From positions 123,491,909 through 123,555,908 of the forward strand of contig NC_067473.1 of assembly GCF_947179515.1 (NCBI RefSeq): a DNA stretch of 64,000 bases, in the 5' to 3' direction. A model generated the notes under the pieces. It saw nothing but the letters and a program-made list of their open reading frames with translations. It did no database searches and was not told where the DNA came from. A program made the position numbers and the translations under genes. Source of the DNA: Apodemus sylvaticus. Lineage: Eukaryota; Chordata; Mammalia; Rodentia; Muridae. Below, one piece after another: positions 10,933-22,740 of this stretch; position 1 is the first letter of the stretch; the number at the start of each line of letters is the position of its first letter.

Positions 10933-11975
10933 GCTGTCCCCGAGCATGAAGCTCACCATACTGGCATTAGGAGGGTCACAGTCTTCCCATTTCTGCAGCC
11001 CCAGGACAACTTATGTATAATCCAATGTTTAGTCCTGTAGTAGCCAGAGAAAGTGACAATATTACAGTTTACCTCAAACATTTACACAAAGTGTAAGAAA
11101 TGAAACTTTGAAGCTACTTAATATTGGGGTTCTCATGGGATATTGATGTCAGGTGGTCATGGCCACATGTCCTTGGTAGCACTAATAGCCCCCAAAGAGA
11201 ACACAAAATTGTCACAGTTTGGGACATGTGGCAATGGTGACATCCAAGATTAGGTTTTAATGCACTGTGACTTAATATTACTGAATGTATCAGGTTAAGG
11301 AGACTTATGGATTTGTAGATAATATCGCTGAATTTTTACAAATGACCTATATAGATTGCTACAAAAATCCATGGAGTAAACTGTAATTATGCAAGCTACA
11401 GAATCAAGGAAAGGACTGGGTTGTTGCATGCCCTACTTCTGAGACAGGTTCTGGACAACAATACTATAAAGAAAAAACAGTATCAAGAAATAGTAATGAT
11501 AATTTGACTTTAAAAATAAAAATTAATCAAGGTAACTGTTTAAAATATGGATTTTACATAGCTTGTTTTAGTGTAAAGGCCAGCAGTTTCCACTTGTCAG
11601 TTCAGGTCTGAACACATTTCAGTTTCCATAACATTAACTGTAAACCATTAGCATAAAGGACAAACCTCACTACTTTAGATCTCAAATCAGTACTCTTATA
11701 ACCAATGCACATGATAATCAATGCTAACATGTTCATTTTCAAAGTCTGCCAGTGAATGGTCCCTGCATATCTATTGCTCAGTTCACTCCAGGATAGCAAA
11801 ACTGTGTAGGCTGTGCTGCTGCCTCCTTGGCCATGATACAATATTCGACCTTTCCCAAGATTAAGTGACGTGGCCACCAAAACTGGAAATGTAGTAGTCC
11901 CCAAACAGAAAGGCAGTTAACTGTGGGAGTGAAATTCAAATAGAATGTAAACAAAATTATACAAGAAAGAGCTGA
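10933..11975. other. Unassigned AT-rich DNA
   Basis: No repeat family is recognised. A 100-codon minus-strand frame at 11602-11904 is open, but a plus-strand frame just beyond it reads better (see 11976-12286). No splice or promoter evidence. Confidence 0.45.
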
Positions 11976-12286
11976 CCACAGAGTCAAGAAAACCCAGTTA
12001 CACTGTCAGAGGAATTTAATACAGGCTACCTTGTCCAGATAGAAGACAAAATTGGTTTTGACAGAAAGGATGAATTTGTCCCAGCAGAAGTGACTTTTCA
12101 TAAAGCTCCACATCAAACAATCCTCAGAGGTATTTCAAGGCACTGAAACCACAAGTGCAATGTATTAGAAGCTGATTCCCTAACTCAAGTGGAGTATAAC
12201 AAATGGCCAAATTATGGAAAACATGCTTACTCTGCACTGCAGTCATATGACAGGAGGAGGAAGATTAGCTCAAACCAATCTTCATA
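11976..12286 (+). pseudogene. Possible pseudogene fragment, product unknown
   Basis: One plus-strand frame runs from a TGA at 11973 to a TAA at 12287 with a single internal TGA at 12144-12146. The first half is 56 codons and includes the residues EEFNTGYLVQIEDKIG and EVTFHKAPHQ. The second half is about 46 codons with KWPNYGKHAYSALQSYD. The composition is protein-like, mixing charged and aromatic residues with none of the low-complexity bias of a microsatellite frame. I do not recognise a family, see no initiating Met, and cannot exclude a chance run of about 103 codons with one stop in AT-rich DNA. If real, it is a decayed processed pseudogene or a fossil element fragment. Confidence 0.25.
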
Positions 12287-12647
12287 AAATTCTGTAAGAA
12301 AATACTATTTTAATTTTCTATGTTTATTTCAATTTGAAGTGCACTAAACAAATATTAACTTTTCCATTTCTCTTATTTCTCTATAAAAGTATAACCAACA
12401 ATAAGATAAGTTTTTAATGGCTTGTATAATATTTTAAAGGTCACATTACAGTTGAAATTTTTCTCACTGCTTATTAAGAGTGCTTTGCAAACTTCTGACT
12501 TTTGTAGTTATGTTCATGGTCTCACCCTGCTGTGCAAAGCAAGTTCTACTTGATTTAAATAATTATACTATATGTGCATAATTTATTGATAAGTTACTAT
12601 GCACTGATTGGCAGTCTGTGTTCAAATATTTTCTCTTGAGAGGGCAC
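12287..12647. other. Unassigned AT-rich DNA
   Basis: Nothing recognised before the B2/B3 copy. Confidence 0.5.
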
Positions 12648-12866
12648 AATTACAAAGGTATTGGTTTAGTGGTTAAGGGCATGCATTACTCTTGTAGAGC
12701 TCCTGGGTTCAGTTCACAGCACCCGCACAGTGGTTCACAACCACCTATAACTCCAGTTTGAGGGATCTGATACTCTCTTCTGATCTCTGTGGGTACCAGG
12801 CATTCATGTGGAGCACACACACACATGTATGCAGAACACTCACAAACATAAAATAAGTAAATCTTT
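12648..12866 (+). mobile_element. B2/B3 SINE
   Basis: TTTAGTGGTTAAGGGCATGC, GAGCTCCTGGGTTCAGTTC, CAGCACCCGCACAGTGGTTC, ACTCCAGTTTGAGGGATCTG, CTCTTCTGATCTCTGTGGG and an AAAATAAGTAAAT tail give the complete B2/B3 order, with a tRNA-derived head. Confidence 0.85.
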
Positions 12867-13025
12867 GGCTGAACATACCAGAGAGCCAGGATCGAACCAA
12901 ACATGAGTGGGAAAAAAATTAATGAATTGATTCCTCAAGATACTCTGTAATACTCATAGATCAGTACCAAGCCCAGATGTCAGCAGAGAGGTGTCATCCT
13001 ATCTACATCCTTAGAGTTGTTTGCT

Positions 13026-13397
13026 AGGTGTTCTCATGGGATTCCCAACAGTGGGAGTGGAGGGTGTCTCTGACTCTTTTGCCTGCTCTTGGGACCCTTC
13101 CCTCCTACTGGGTTGCCTCATCTATTCTTGATATGAGGGTTTGTGCCTAGTCTTAGTGTAACGTGTTATGCCATGTTTGGCTCATATTCCTGAGAGGCCT
13201 GCTATTTTTTTGAACAGAAAAGGAGGAGGAGTGGATCTTGGAGAAGGTTGGGGGAGGATTAGGGGGTAGGAGGAGTAAGGGAAGGAGGAGGTAGAGGGGA
13301 GGGGAAGGGATAGCTGTAGTTGGAAGGAGTGGAGGGAGGAAAGTGTGGTTAGAATATAAACGTGTAAAAGAAAAACAAAAAGAAAAAAGAAAAATGT
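13026..13397 (+). mobile_element. Rodent L1 (Lx type) 3' UTR end
   Basis: GGTGTCTCTGACTCTTTTGCC, CTACTGGGTTGCCTCATC and GTGCCTAGTCTTAGTGTAAC are followed by a G/A-rich tract (GAAAAGGAGGAGGAGTGGATC onward) and an A-rich end. This is the characteristic polypurine 3' UTR of a rodent L1, severely 5' truncated. Confidence 0.8.
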
Positions 13398-13627
13398 ATA
13401 GCTGGACTGGGGAGATGACTCGGGGGCAAAGTACTTACCAGGGGAAACATCAGAGGCTGACTTTAGCCAGATCCCTTGCCACATAAATCCAGACACAGTA
13501 GCATGAATCTGTAATCCTAATGTTCCTGTGGCAAGACGGGAAGCAGAGGACAAACTCCAGCAGCTTCTGAGCCTGCTAGCCTGGTATATACAATATTGAA
13601 CATCAAGAAACCTTGTAAGGATGCCTT
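13398..13627 (+). mobile_element. B4 SINE
   Basis: GCTGGACTGGGGAGATGACTC, CCTTGCCACATAAATCCAGAC, GTAATCCTAATGTTCCTGTGG and a terminal CTTGTAAGGATGCCTTC run in B4 order. It inserted immediately after the L1 A-tail. Confidence 0.7.
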
Positions 13628-13629
13628 CT

Positions 13630-13630
<1 letters not shown>

Positions 13631-13661
<31 letters not shown>
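13631..13661. repeat. (GT)n microsatellite
   Basis: About 15 GT units, at the 3' end of the B4 copy. Confidence 0.95.
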
Positions 13662-13666
<5 letters not shown>

Positions 13667-15164
13667 TGGGCAGTTGGTCTTCTATTATATAAGAAAGCAA
13701 ACACATCAATCATTAGTCAAGAACATACCCTCATAGACATGCCTTCAGGCAAAGCTGAGGAAGGCAAGTCCACAGTCGAGGCTACTCTTCCAAGGGAATT
13801 CTAGTTTGTCTCAAACTTACAAAAGATAACTAGCACACATACAAACGAACCCTGAAAATTATGCTACGGTTTGAAAGAAGCTAGTGGAAACTGAGTACGT
13901 ATGATTCAGTTTGTACAAAATATCCAAAACAGTCAAGTCTGTAAAGGTGGCAGGCAGACCAGGGGCTGGAAGGAAGGGCTGGAAAGCAGCAGAGGAGGTG
14001 ACTATGGATGGATGAAGAATCTCATTCCACCTTTCCACAGATCAAAAAATAAATAAAAAACAAAGCCCCCCTCCCCCAGAGAGTGAGGAAGGTTGAATGA
14101 TTCTGCTAAAGATCACAGAACTGTCCACAGCGGTGATTTTTAAAGTGTGTTAATTCCTTCTCAAAGGTGTTGGTAAAAACGTAGGTGGGTGTTGAGCACA
14201 GCTCCCACAATCTTCCCACTTTGAGGGCATTTATGATGATGATTCAAGCCAAAGTTTAGGGCTCCTTTTTGGCCCAGTCCTACCTCTCTCGTGTCTGCTG
14301 CTACAGAGTAAGATATGGCTTCTGCTTTGTTTTGGAGGAATGAATGTGGCAAAAGTCAGCAAGGCAGGGAAGTCACCCCAGGAAGTGTGTGTGTAACAGA
14401 GCCGCCATTTCAAGGGTTTGCTTCCATTTCAAAATTCTCCATGGAGTAGTCTCTGCTTTGAGATCCCTCTCTCAGGGAGATGGGAATACTCACAAGAGGT
14501 ACTATTTTGTGTCTTGGTCTTTAATTTAGTCAAAGGAAGATGGCAGGGAAGAAACTGGCTGTGGGTGTGGGACAACGGCATCTCTGAATTGTTCTCCTTC
14601 TCTACAACTAATTAGAGTTTTCATTTTAACTAGCCTGCCTCCATCTGCTGTTCCTTCTTAGATTCACACACTAACAGAACACAAGATTGCATCAGAATCC
14701 CAACTTACTGGTTGGGTTCAAACGGCAAAGTACTCAGGGAACTTTGACAGTGAGAGGGGCTTGTCCAATTAAAAATTCAATTAGCTGAGGTGCTATGGGT
14801 AATTTACATCTTATTTATTATATCCCTCCTGCATGAGTTAACCCAGGAGTCAAGTGCTTTAGCAAGTGCTAAAAATAACATTTCTATGTACCCTGGGAAT
14901 TCTGAGGACATCACAATTCACTAGGGAAAGCCAGGCAGAAAGCTACATGTAGGACCCATGTAGCTCTGGAGTGTGAATCAGAGTTCTCAGGGGTAAACAT
15001 ACACACCTGTATTAAGTATTCCAAATGAATTACTGAACTGCATATCTGTAGAGAGTTCAAATGTTAGAGACCAGAACCAAATTTGCCTTTAACGCTTTTT
15101 AACTCTGTTAAAAGCTACTCATTGCTCACCCTAATATCCTTGTGACTATTAAACCTTTTAAAAT
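13662..15164. other. Unassigned DNA, about 1.5 kb
   Basis: No family, exon or RNA gene recognised; frames are short. One of the repeat-poor blocks of the window. Confidence 0.5.
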
Positions 15165-15374
15165 GTATTCTTTTTTAAAAAAATATATATGGGTGTCTGC
15201 ATATGCATGCACCACATTGGTGTCTAATGCCCATGGAGGCCAGAAGGAGTGCATTATAGCCCCTGAAACTAAAGCTATAGATGGTTATGAACTGCCGTTT
15301 GGGTGCTAGGAACTGAACCCAGGTTCTCTGGAAGAGTAGCAAGTGCTCTTAATCACTGAGCCATCTTTCTAGCC
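15165..15374 (-). mobile_element. B2/B3 SINE
   Basis: GGGTGTCTGCATATGCATGC, TGCCCATGGAGGCCAGAAG, GATGGTTATGAACTGCC, GAACTGAACCCAGGTTCTC and TAATCACTGAGCCATCTTTC are the reverse complement of B2/B3 in correct order. Confidence 0.88.
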
Positions 15375-16892
15375 ATAAACTGCATTAATTCCAAAGCTAC
15401 GAATGTCAACATACAGCATGCAGTCTCCACGAATTTAACTGGTGAATGCCTTGATTTATGACTTTCTTTGTTCTATAATTAATAATGTCTCATGTAAACA
15501 CTTCCATAGTGAACATGGAATTTGGGGTCATCTGAATCTCTGTTTCAGGGGCATGGCCACTCACATTTGGCTCCAGAATAAATTCTCTTAGTCCCTTTTA
15601 GGTGAGAGCTGTGTTTGTATTGAGAAGGGGGAAAGAAAGCTTTCAAATAGCCAGTTTAACATAAATACATCTGTTCCCTGTGCACTCTCTAAACTTTAAA
15701 TGTTGCAAGTTCTTTCCAAACTTCTAGTTAAAAGAAAAACATAAGTTTAATAGCTCTGACACTCACCACCTCCCTCAGGCAAAAGACCCAGGCAGACTAG
15801 TAAACTCATACACACGTAAACAGACATACAGAGCACCTTGCTCTAATTTCAGTTGTATATAGACTTCTCCTCAAGTAACTACAAATACATTGCTTTGTTC
15901 TGTAGCCACTTCAGACCTGCAGCCAGCCCTTCATAGTTACAGTTGGTTTGTGTTTGAGACTTACAAAGATCTCAACGACAGCTGACAATGTGTAAACAGC
16001 ACAGGATCTGGAGGAGGTCATTCGTTTGAACACCAGAGACACTGTCCATAAACTAGGAAATAAAAGGCCGTAAAATTTTCATCATGCTAAGGTTTCATGG
16101 CTCTTGTGAGTTAAATGAAAATATTAGTGAAGGCTTTATAATGAGGCCTACTCGTGTGCGGGTGGGGTGGGGTGGGATGGGGTTGGGTGGGGTGGGGTGG
16201 GGGTGTAATTCTTCCTCTCACTTGGTGTTCCAGATGACTTCCTAATTCCTCTGCTTCTGGGTTAACCACCCCCACCCTGCTCTTTCTTCCTAAGAACCAA
16301 ATGCATCTCAGCCTGTTTCCGGGGCTGTGGCAGAAGGGAGTCCTCCTGTGAGCCTGGGACCACCCACAAACAGTTGGCTCCCTGTGGACAGGAAAACCCA
16401 TAGGGAACATGCTGCCTGTTTCTGAAAACAGGCAGGTCACTTGAGTTTAGGCAGTCAGCTCTCCCAGCAGCAGTACACAGCCTCTCTTCCAATGGCCACC
16501 TTACATGGCCAGAGTTCATGCTACCTAGAATAGCTGTTCCCATGCTTGGCTGAACAGAGTACAACTGCTTATATATATTAATAAACTAAACAGACACCCT
16601 GGATATACTCCACAGAAGTCTGAACACAGCAGGACCTAGCCAGGCAGGTCACTGCAAATTTGCATTCAGAAGTTTCCCAAGTGATGTGGATGAAGCCCTG
16701 CCAGGACTGAGGACCACTGGTAAAAGAAGGGATTTCTAGAAGGGAGGTGAGGGGGCCATGTGAGGAGCGACACGTTGTTCAACACCAGCAGCCTAGGATT
16801 CTTTCTGGGTACCTTTGGAAAGAGGATCTGCATTCTAGGGACCATGAAGTTGGCCAGAATAGAATTTTTTTAAAGTCAAGTCTTAGAAGTGA
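15375..16892. other. Unassigned DNA with a G-rich minisatellite
   Basis: No confident interspersed repeat. Contains the TGGGG array at 16152-16207. Frames on the minus strand around 16111-16564 overlap that array and each other and are not called. Confidence 0.5.
16152..16207 (+). repeat. (TGGGG)n minisatellite
   Basis: Around ten GGGG or GGG runs spaced by one or two bases on the plus strand. This satisfies the simple G-quadruplex pattern several times over. Confidence 0.95.
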
Positions 16893-17025
16893 ATAATCTT
16901 GGTTTCTGAAACTGGCAGACCCAAATTCTAGTTCTTCCTCTGCTACTTGGGAAGCTGAGGAAGCTCAAACACATCCGAGCTTCAGTTTCCTCCAGTGGCA
17001 GGTAAGGATGGTAAAGATGGAACAG
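16893..17025 (+). mobile_element. MIR
   Basis: CCCAAATTCTAGTTCTTCCTC, TGCTACTTGGGAAGCTGAGG and GAGCTTCAGTTTCCTCCAGTG match the MIR core (ctggctctgccacttact... cctcagtttcctcatctg). Confidence 0.6.
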
Positions 17026-17704
17026 GATGGTACCAAGGATAACCACTCTTGCACCAGCTGCTGTTCTAACAATAAAGACATCGATTTTCTGGGATGCTGT
17101 ATGAAGTCATACTTCATACACTTAGAACACTACTTTATGTCTTTTCTTTGGTCAAAAAGACAATTGTTCCTATTACCTCTTAAGCAGAATTGATAAGTTC
17201 TAAGTGGCTTCAACCAACAGCATCCTGGCTACACAGCCTCGCCCACCTTGTCCCAACTTTTATTTGATGGTACCCTGGTAATACAAACCTTTAGGTTTAG
17301 GCATAGACAGACTGGTTCAAATAAAACTGTGTGTGTGGAACAAAACACTTTTGTGACAGACCTGAGATATAGTGCTTTAGATTTAATTCATTTTTCCAAA
17401 TAATTTCTTAACAGGATGATATTAAAAATGTTTAGGGTAAAGAAAGGAGGCAAGGAAAAGCTCAAGGCAGGAGTGTAAATGGTAGTAAAGTCGACACATC
17501 CTTCTAAGGGAAGCATCTTCACCTTAGGATCGCAGACATACTGTGAGGACTGCTATAGTCCATGATCTCTAGAAAATCTCACAAATGCATACACATCTAC
17601 ACACATGAATATTCTACTCGTAACTCCAGGGAACTCATGTCACTAAAGGCCATCAGTGAATGCTCCTAGAAATCAGTGGCAAGTTGACCACTATTCCTCT
17701 GGAC
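17026..17704. other. Unassigned DNA
   Basis: Nothing recognised. Confidence 0.5.
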
Positions 17705-17898
17705 CAGTGGTTCTCAACCTTCCTAATGCTGTAACCCTTTAATAAAGCTCCTCATGTTGTGGCGATTCCTAACCATATAATTATTTTTGTTGCTACTTCA
17801 TAACTATAATTTTACTACTGATATGAAATGCAATGTAACTGTTTTTTGGAGCAAGATGGTTGCCAAAGGGTTCATGACCCATAGCTTGAATACCACTG
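17705..17898 (+). mobile_element. URR1 hAT-Charlie DNA transposon
   Basis: Perfect left terminus CAGTGGTTCTCAACC and a degenerate right terminus GCTTGAATACCACTG. The interior carries CCTTTAATAAAGCTCCTCATG and TTGCTACTTCATAACTATAA. The flanking octamers CTCTGGAC and CTTTAGAT differ only by three transitions, consistent with a decayed copy of the hAT target duplication. Confidence 0.9.
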
Positions 17899-17907
17899 CT
17901 TTAGATC

Positions 17908-18065
17908 AAGGGTTGGGAAGTCTACAAAAGGCCAGACAGTAAATTTTATTTTTGGCTTTGTAAGTCATATAGTGTTTGTCATAACTACTCAACTGCTGCA
18001 ACATATAAGCATAAACAAACCATATGGGATATTTCAATAAAGCTTTATTTAGAAAAAGTAACAGA
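17908..18065 (+). mobile_element. Mammalian hAT-Charlie-like fragment
   Basis: GGCCAGACAGTAAATTTTATT, TTTGGCTTTGTAAGTCATAT, ACTACTCAACTGCTGC and CAATAAAGCTTTATTTAGAA match the widespread mammalian DNA element whose consensus reads ggccagatagtaaatattttaggc ... aataaaactttatttac. The exact family name is not settled. Confidence 0.65.
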
Positions 18066-18072
18066 CAGCAGT

Positions 18073-18323
18073 GAGGGACTTGGTAGACAGCTCAATCAAT
18101 GAAGTGTTTGCATCATCATATACACAGGAACTGACATTTGAGTACCAGAACCCACGTGAAAACATTCAGGTTTAGTAGTCCACACTTTTAATCCCAGAGC
18201 TGGGGAGATAGAAACAGGTACTAACTGGCCAACCAACATAGTCTAAAAACAGGGCAGATGGTTTCTGAGAAACAACATCTGAAATTGACCTTTGACCTCT
18301 ACACACAAGTGCATGTATGTCTG

Positions 18324-18355
<32 letters not shown>
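18073..18355 (+). mobile_element. B4 SINE with (CA)n tail
   Basis: ACTTGGTAGACAGCTCAATC, GAGTACCAGAACCCACGTG, CTTTTAATCCCAGAGCTGGGG, AATTGACCTTTGACCTCTAC and a terminal (CA)15 at 18326-18355. The order is B4, including the ID-like head. Confidence 0.8.
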
Positions 18356-18356
<1 letters not shown>

Positions 18357-18359
<3 letters not shown>

Positions 18360-18717
18360 TTGTTGGATTTGACTCAACACTCATGGGTTGAGGAGTCTTC
18401 CTTTGTTTTAGAATGATATCATAGTCTGTAGGACCTGAGTCCCTGAAAGTCCTCTAAGTTCTGGTTTAGCATCTTTATAGAACTAAGACACCCCAGGAAA
18501 GGCTTACCTACATCACATCCAACTCTGATTCCTAGATCCTTAGGGTATGATACCCTGTAGACTATTATATGAAGACATGGAGACTACCTCTATGCAAACA
18601 AGTCTAACTACTGAACTAACATTTTTATCCTCAGAAGATATGGTGTTAAATTTATTCACACATCTACAAAACTACACTGGAAGGGATAGCTTGGTGTCAT
18701 AGTTCATTCCTAGTAGG
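18357..18717. other. Unassigned DNA
   Basis: Nothing recognised. Confidence 0.5.
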
Positions 18718-18845
18718 CTTGTTGGTTGTAGGGATACATTGTCTTGCTATGTAGCCTAGGCTGTCCTCAAATTCAAAGCATCCCTCCTGCCCTAGCTTTT
18801 TGAATTCTGAGATCACAGGTATATTATGATAGCACCAAGTAGGAC
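18718..18845 (-). mobile_element. B1 SINE, diverged
   Basis: ATTGTCTTGCTATGTAGCCTAGGCTGTCCTC, ATCCCTCCTGCCCTAGC and TCTGAGATCACAGGTATATTATG are a diverged reverse B1. Confidence 0.75.
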
Positions 18846-21217
18846 TTGAAGTCATTGGAGAAAGAAATCATGAAAACCCAGAGTCAACCTGAGTTGCCCC
18901 TAGTGATTACATGAATTCCCTAAGGGAAGAAGTTGTTACAGGTTTAAAATTGCCTTATTAGTTTTGACAAATTTTCTCAGAAAACATCACATCTTTCCAT
19001 GTAACATGATTAAAACATAATCTGTAGACAGCAGGAGAACCGCCACTCCATTTCCTCCTGAGCTCATGTTTTTTTTAAAGCTTCTTTTAAAAGAACATAC
19101 ACTGCTGTAATCAAATGCTAGCCAGAGAGCTGTGACACAAACCATGGTGAAGAGTTTGCCTCTCATCTCTCACCTGCTAGAACTGCATCGCCAATTGCCC
19201 AGGATGTACACCTGGGTTGATAATGAATCACATTTCATGCTCATGATGGCTTTTCTGCTGCCCTTGTTGCTGCTGGCTGCCTTACATGTCCTCAGCGTGG
19301 ACTTCCTCTCAGCTTGTGTGGGGCTGTGGGGGAGGTCACCTTGCCAACCAAACAGAAAGGCAAAAATCGCTTGACTCAAAAACCATTTGGAATTTTTCAA
19401 CCAAACTCCACATTCTCTTCATTTCCTGAGGAATCTCTTTTTAATGTAAAATCTCTTCCTGTCGACATGACTGGGGGTGGGGAGGGGAGAAGGCTGCTTT
19501 CCCATCTAGAGAAAGCTGTTAGCTAAGACATAATGTAGAGCAGAAGCGTCTGAAGCCAGCAGCCTAGTGTGTGACAGGACAAGCTCTTCAGTTACCATCG
19601 TCTCTGTGAGTCTGATATCTTAGTTCCCAGACAGGTATCCTCAAAGCCACAACTGTCAAACTATAAAACTGCCATGATCTCCCAACTGTAAATTCTTGAG
19701 TTTATTCAATTAGAAACATTCCAAGGAGCTGAGTGTGGGGTTATTTCTGTGGTACAACAAAAGAATGCAGCACATTGCAAGATACATTAGCCAGGACAAC
19801 ATGAATTGCAATTGTCAGAAACCTTCTCTCCTAAGCAGAACCCATGTCTGTCCTATAAACACTTTCATTGACTTACTGACATTGTCCAAGGAATAGTAGG
19901 TAAAGCAAGCCTTTAACTGGATCACTATTTGGTTTTACTAATGAGAAACTGGCCTTTTAATGAAAACAAACCAAAGTGCTGCTCACTATTCTTGGTTTTA
20001 GTAGTGAGTATAAGAGGCATTCCCATGTCACTGACCACCTTGGTACCATGGGCTTCATTCAGCATTGAACTCAAGGACAATAGTTCTGCCTTGTGTTCGG
20101 TGTACACAGTACAGCTCCTCCTGTACTGTGCAGTCGTGTTTGGTTTGTTCTTTGAGATCTGCCAGAGTTTCCTAATTAGGAAACTGTCTGGAGTACATCA
20201 AGAAGTCAGATGTTCCTTTGCTGCAGAGAAAGGGCCAGGCTTACAAACCCACTCTCCCCAGGGGCTGCCAGGATGGTCAGCTGCTGAGTGCACAAGCCGA
20301 CAACCTCAGGACTCAGAATCTTCCTTGCCAAGCACCAGCACCTCTGACTCCACAGCCCATCTGGGGCTTCAGTGGGCATGAGAATTGCTTGCTCGAGCCA
20401 TGACCTTGGAAAGTTCAAGGATGCTTCTCTTCTATAGAGCTGATACAGACCACCAGTGTGGGCTTGCACAGGTTATCTCCTGGAAGGACGCTGGGGATGA
20501 ACAAGATGCACCATCAGCACCTGTGATCTGGACCCTGGTTCCTTGGTCCCAGCATTTCATTGTACTGCCTTCAATCTACTTATTTTCTATTCTCTTCCCA
20601 ATGCCTCTCCTTTCTTCCCACCCCAGCCTTGTGTTTTTATATGAACTTCTAAGTGCCTTTAAATAAAGCTATGCACGCTTTCTTGATCCTTAATCTTTCA
20701 CTAAGCAGCATCAGTATTTTCCAGTTACAAACAGTATGCCTGTGCAGTTCTAGAACATATGCTGACAAGTCATTTGGCAAACACTTTCTTTTGTTGCAAC
20801 AAGCAGCACTGTGGAGGACTGTAGCATTGGCAACCAAATATGTGCACATTCTTAACGAAGAAACAGAGATAAGGAATCCATCTCAGCGCTGGCTATGGGC
20901 TCTGGGGATCCAGAGTCCTATTAAAAAGGGGAAACAGTGATCTATTATATAGAAGAGATGTTTGTTAGAATGATTTCCAGATGGCTTGGGGAGGCTCAAG
21001 GACAGAGGTTACTGAAGAGCTGTGTAAGGTTCACATGGAGAAAGCTGTTCAGTCACAAACAATTGACTTTGGAAGAACCAGCTCCAGTTTTATCAATGTA
21101 ATTAACACCTTAAAGAATATTATTACAGAATATAATAATACAGAATATTATAAAACCAGCCAGGACTGCAGGATAAATGACAATAAGAAATGAAGGCTGT
21201 TATCAGTTGAGAAAACA
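18846..21217. other. Repeat-poor unassigned block, 2.4 kb
   Basis: One of the longest stretches without a recognisable repeat. It holds a 150-codon plus-strand frame at 19929-20381 (residues such as CSLFLVLVVSIRGIP and LLLYCAVVFGLFFEI, hydrophobic runs) and overlapping frames on both strands. None resembles a family I know. An AATAAA occurs near 20664 without other 3'-end context. Confidence 0.4.
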
Positions 21218-21370
21218 GACTGCTTCATTCATTAATTCAACAAAGATAACAGAGAATTTGTATGTGCTAGACACAGTTCTGGGCCCTGGGGATACATCAC
21301 TGCCTAAGACAAAGATTCTTCTACTTCCATTTAATGCAGGGGATGAAGGCTTACATTTAGAATATATATG
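21218..21370 (-). mobile_element. L2 3' end
   Basis: CATTCATTAATTCAACAAAG, GTGCTAGACACAGTTCTGGG, CCCTGGGGATACATCACTGCC and TAAGACAAAGATTCTTC follow the reverse-oriented L2 tail closely. Confidence 0.7.
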
Positions 21371-22309
21371 TATATGTCAGACAGCAGAATGGGTGACTAC
21401 TGATTATTTTGAAAATTATATGGTACTTCTAAAGGAAAAAGATAATGGGAAAACCCAGCGTGACGTCTAGAGCCCAGTATGCAGCCCAAACAAGCAAAAT
21501 AACCAGTTACCAAAATTAAGTTCTTCTTAAATAATCTCAGCTGAAGGCATATTTCCTGTGCCTACAGGAGTCTGAGTATTGCTGGAGCTGTCTCTTACCT
21601 CTCTCCACTGACTCCCTGGGGCTTCCAAAGCTCTCCAGGGAGCTGCTCCCTCTGTGAGGTAGGAGGCACTCGCTTGCTTTATACTTCAGGGGTTTCTCTG
21701 CACACTTCCACATATTGACTGATTGACACTTGTTCTTGCTTTAGAGGGAACTTAAGGCAGCTATGAGGACATATGAAATATAAGATGGCATAAATTTAAA
21801 ATAGGAACAAAAGGAGAAGAAAAATGAGGACAGGGACATGAAACAGATCCAAGAACGAGGTTTCATTGCCTACCCAAAAGACGTATGGGCCACGAATTTG
21901 GCTCTAATTTTATAGCAGTCAATGTGGAAAAGAGAAAAAAAAGTTATACAATTACAGAACTGTCTCTAAAATGTAAAATCAGTCCAGCATTTCTGGAAAA
22001 ATTAAAATACTTCTATGTATGCCACTTATCACTCTGCTCCTGCTCCTCTTTGGGGACTCTGTGCTAGGCCCTATCCACAGGAGCTATTTACCAAGTATCT
22101 CTGGAAAAGTGAGAAACAAACCCATCTACCCATTCATGTCTCGTTCAAACCATGAGAATTCCTGAACATAAAAGATCCAAAGAGCTCTGAAGCAGGAGTT
22201 ATGGGTAAGCTGGTGAATGAACCCAAAATGGTTTGTCACGTGATGGTCAGAGAATGTGACAAATCACAAGGAAAAAAGAAATAAAGCAGTCATAAAATGT
22301 ATCATGTTA
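21371..22309. other. Unassigned DNA between L2 pieces
   Basis: Nothing recognised. It could be eroded L2 3' UTR or a later insertion separating the two L2-like parts. Confidence 0.4.
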
Positions 22310-22740
22310 GGAATAAACATGACAACGAATCAGAAAGATGCTTCATATGGGTATCTACAGCTAAGGCCTCCTTGAAGAAGTGAGAACAGTTGAAGCCCAA
22401 AGTGAGAAGAACTAGATTCCAGCAGAGTCTGAAATTGGCAGAAGTCTTTTGCAAAGTTTCTAAGGAATTAAAAATGTCTATTCCAGTGTGACCAGAGATC
22501 GCTGCAACTCAACACAGTTGGCAAGCAGAAGTGGCTTTGGGCAATGGCTGTCGTTTCAGACAGAGCAGGTCTGTGCACACTGATCCCAAGTGGAGAAAGG
22601 ATTTTAAATAAGGAAATGGCACAGCATGCACATTTGAAGGTAACTCCAGCTACACCTTAGAAGGACAAAGAGTAGGGAAACAGTGATCAGTGAAGATGCT
22701 GTGTCTGGAATGAACTAGAAGGCCCAAAGCAGAACACAGC
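22310..22740 (-). mobile_element. L2-like internal segment, degenerate
   Basis: AAGGCCTCCTTGAAGAAGTG and GATTTTAAATAAGGAAATGGC resemble the reverse-oriented mammalian LINE segment that reads ggaaggcctctctgaggaggtg ... gttttaagcaggggagtgac. Very old; the boundaries and the family are uncertain. Confidence 0.35.

Noticed and set aside
13182..13709. 175-codon minus-strand frame, the longest in the window
   Set aside because: It runs antisense through a (GT)n, a B4 SINE and the polypurine L1 3' UTR; openness comes from the biased composition.
20660..20670. AATAAA as a gene 3' end
   Set aside because: Isolated hexamers are expected often in AT-rich DNA; no upstream coding or exon evidence here, nor at 25595.
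22237..22250. CACGTG E-box
   Set aside because: A single hexamer in non-CpG-rich DNA without promoter context carries little information.
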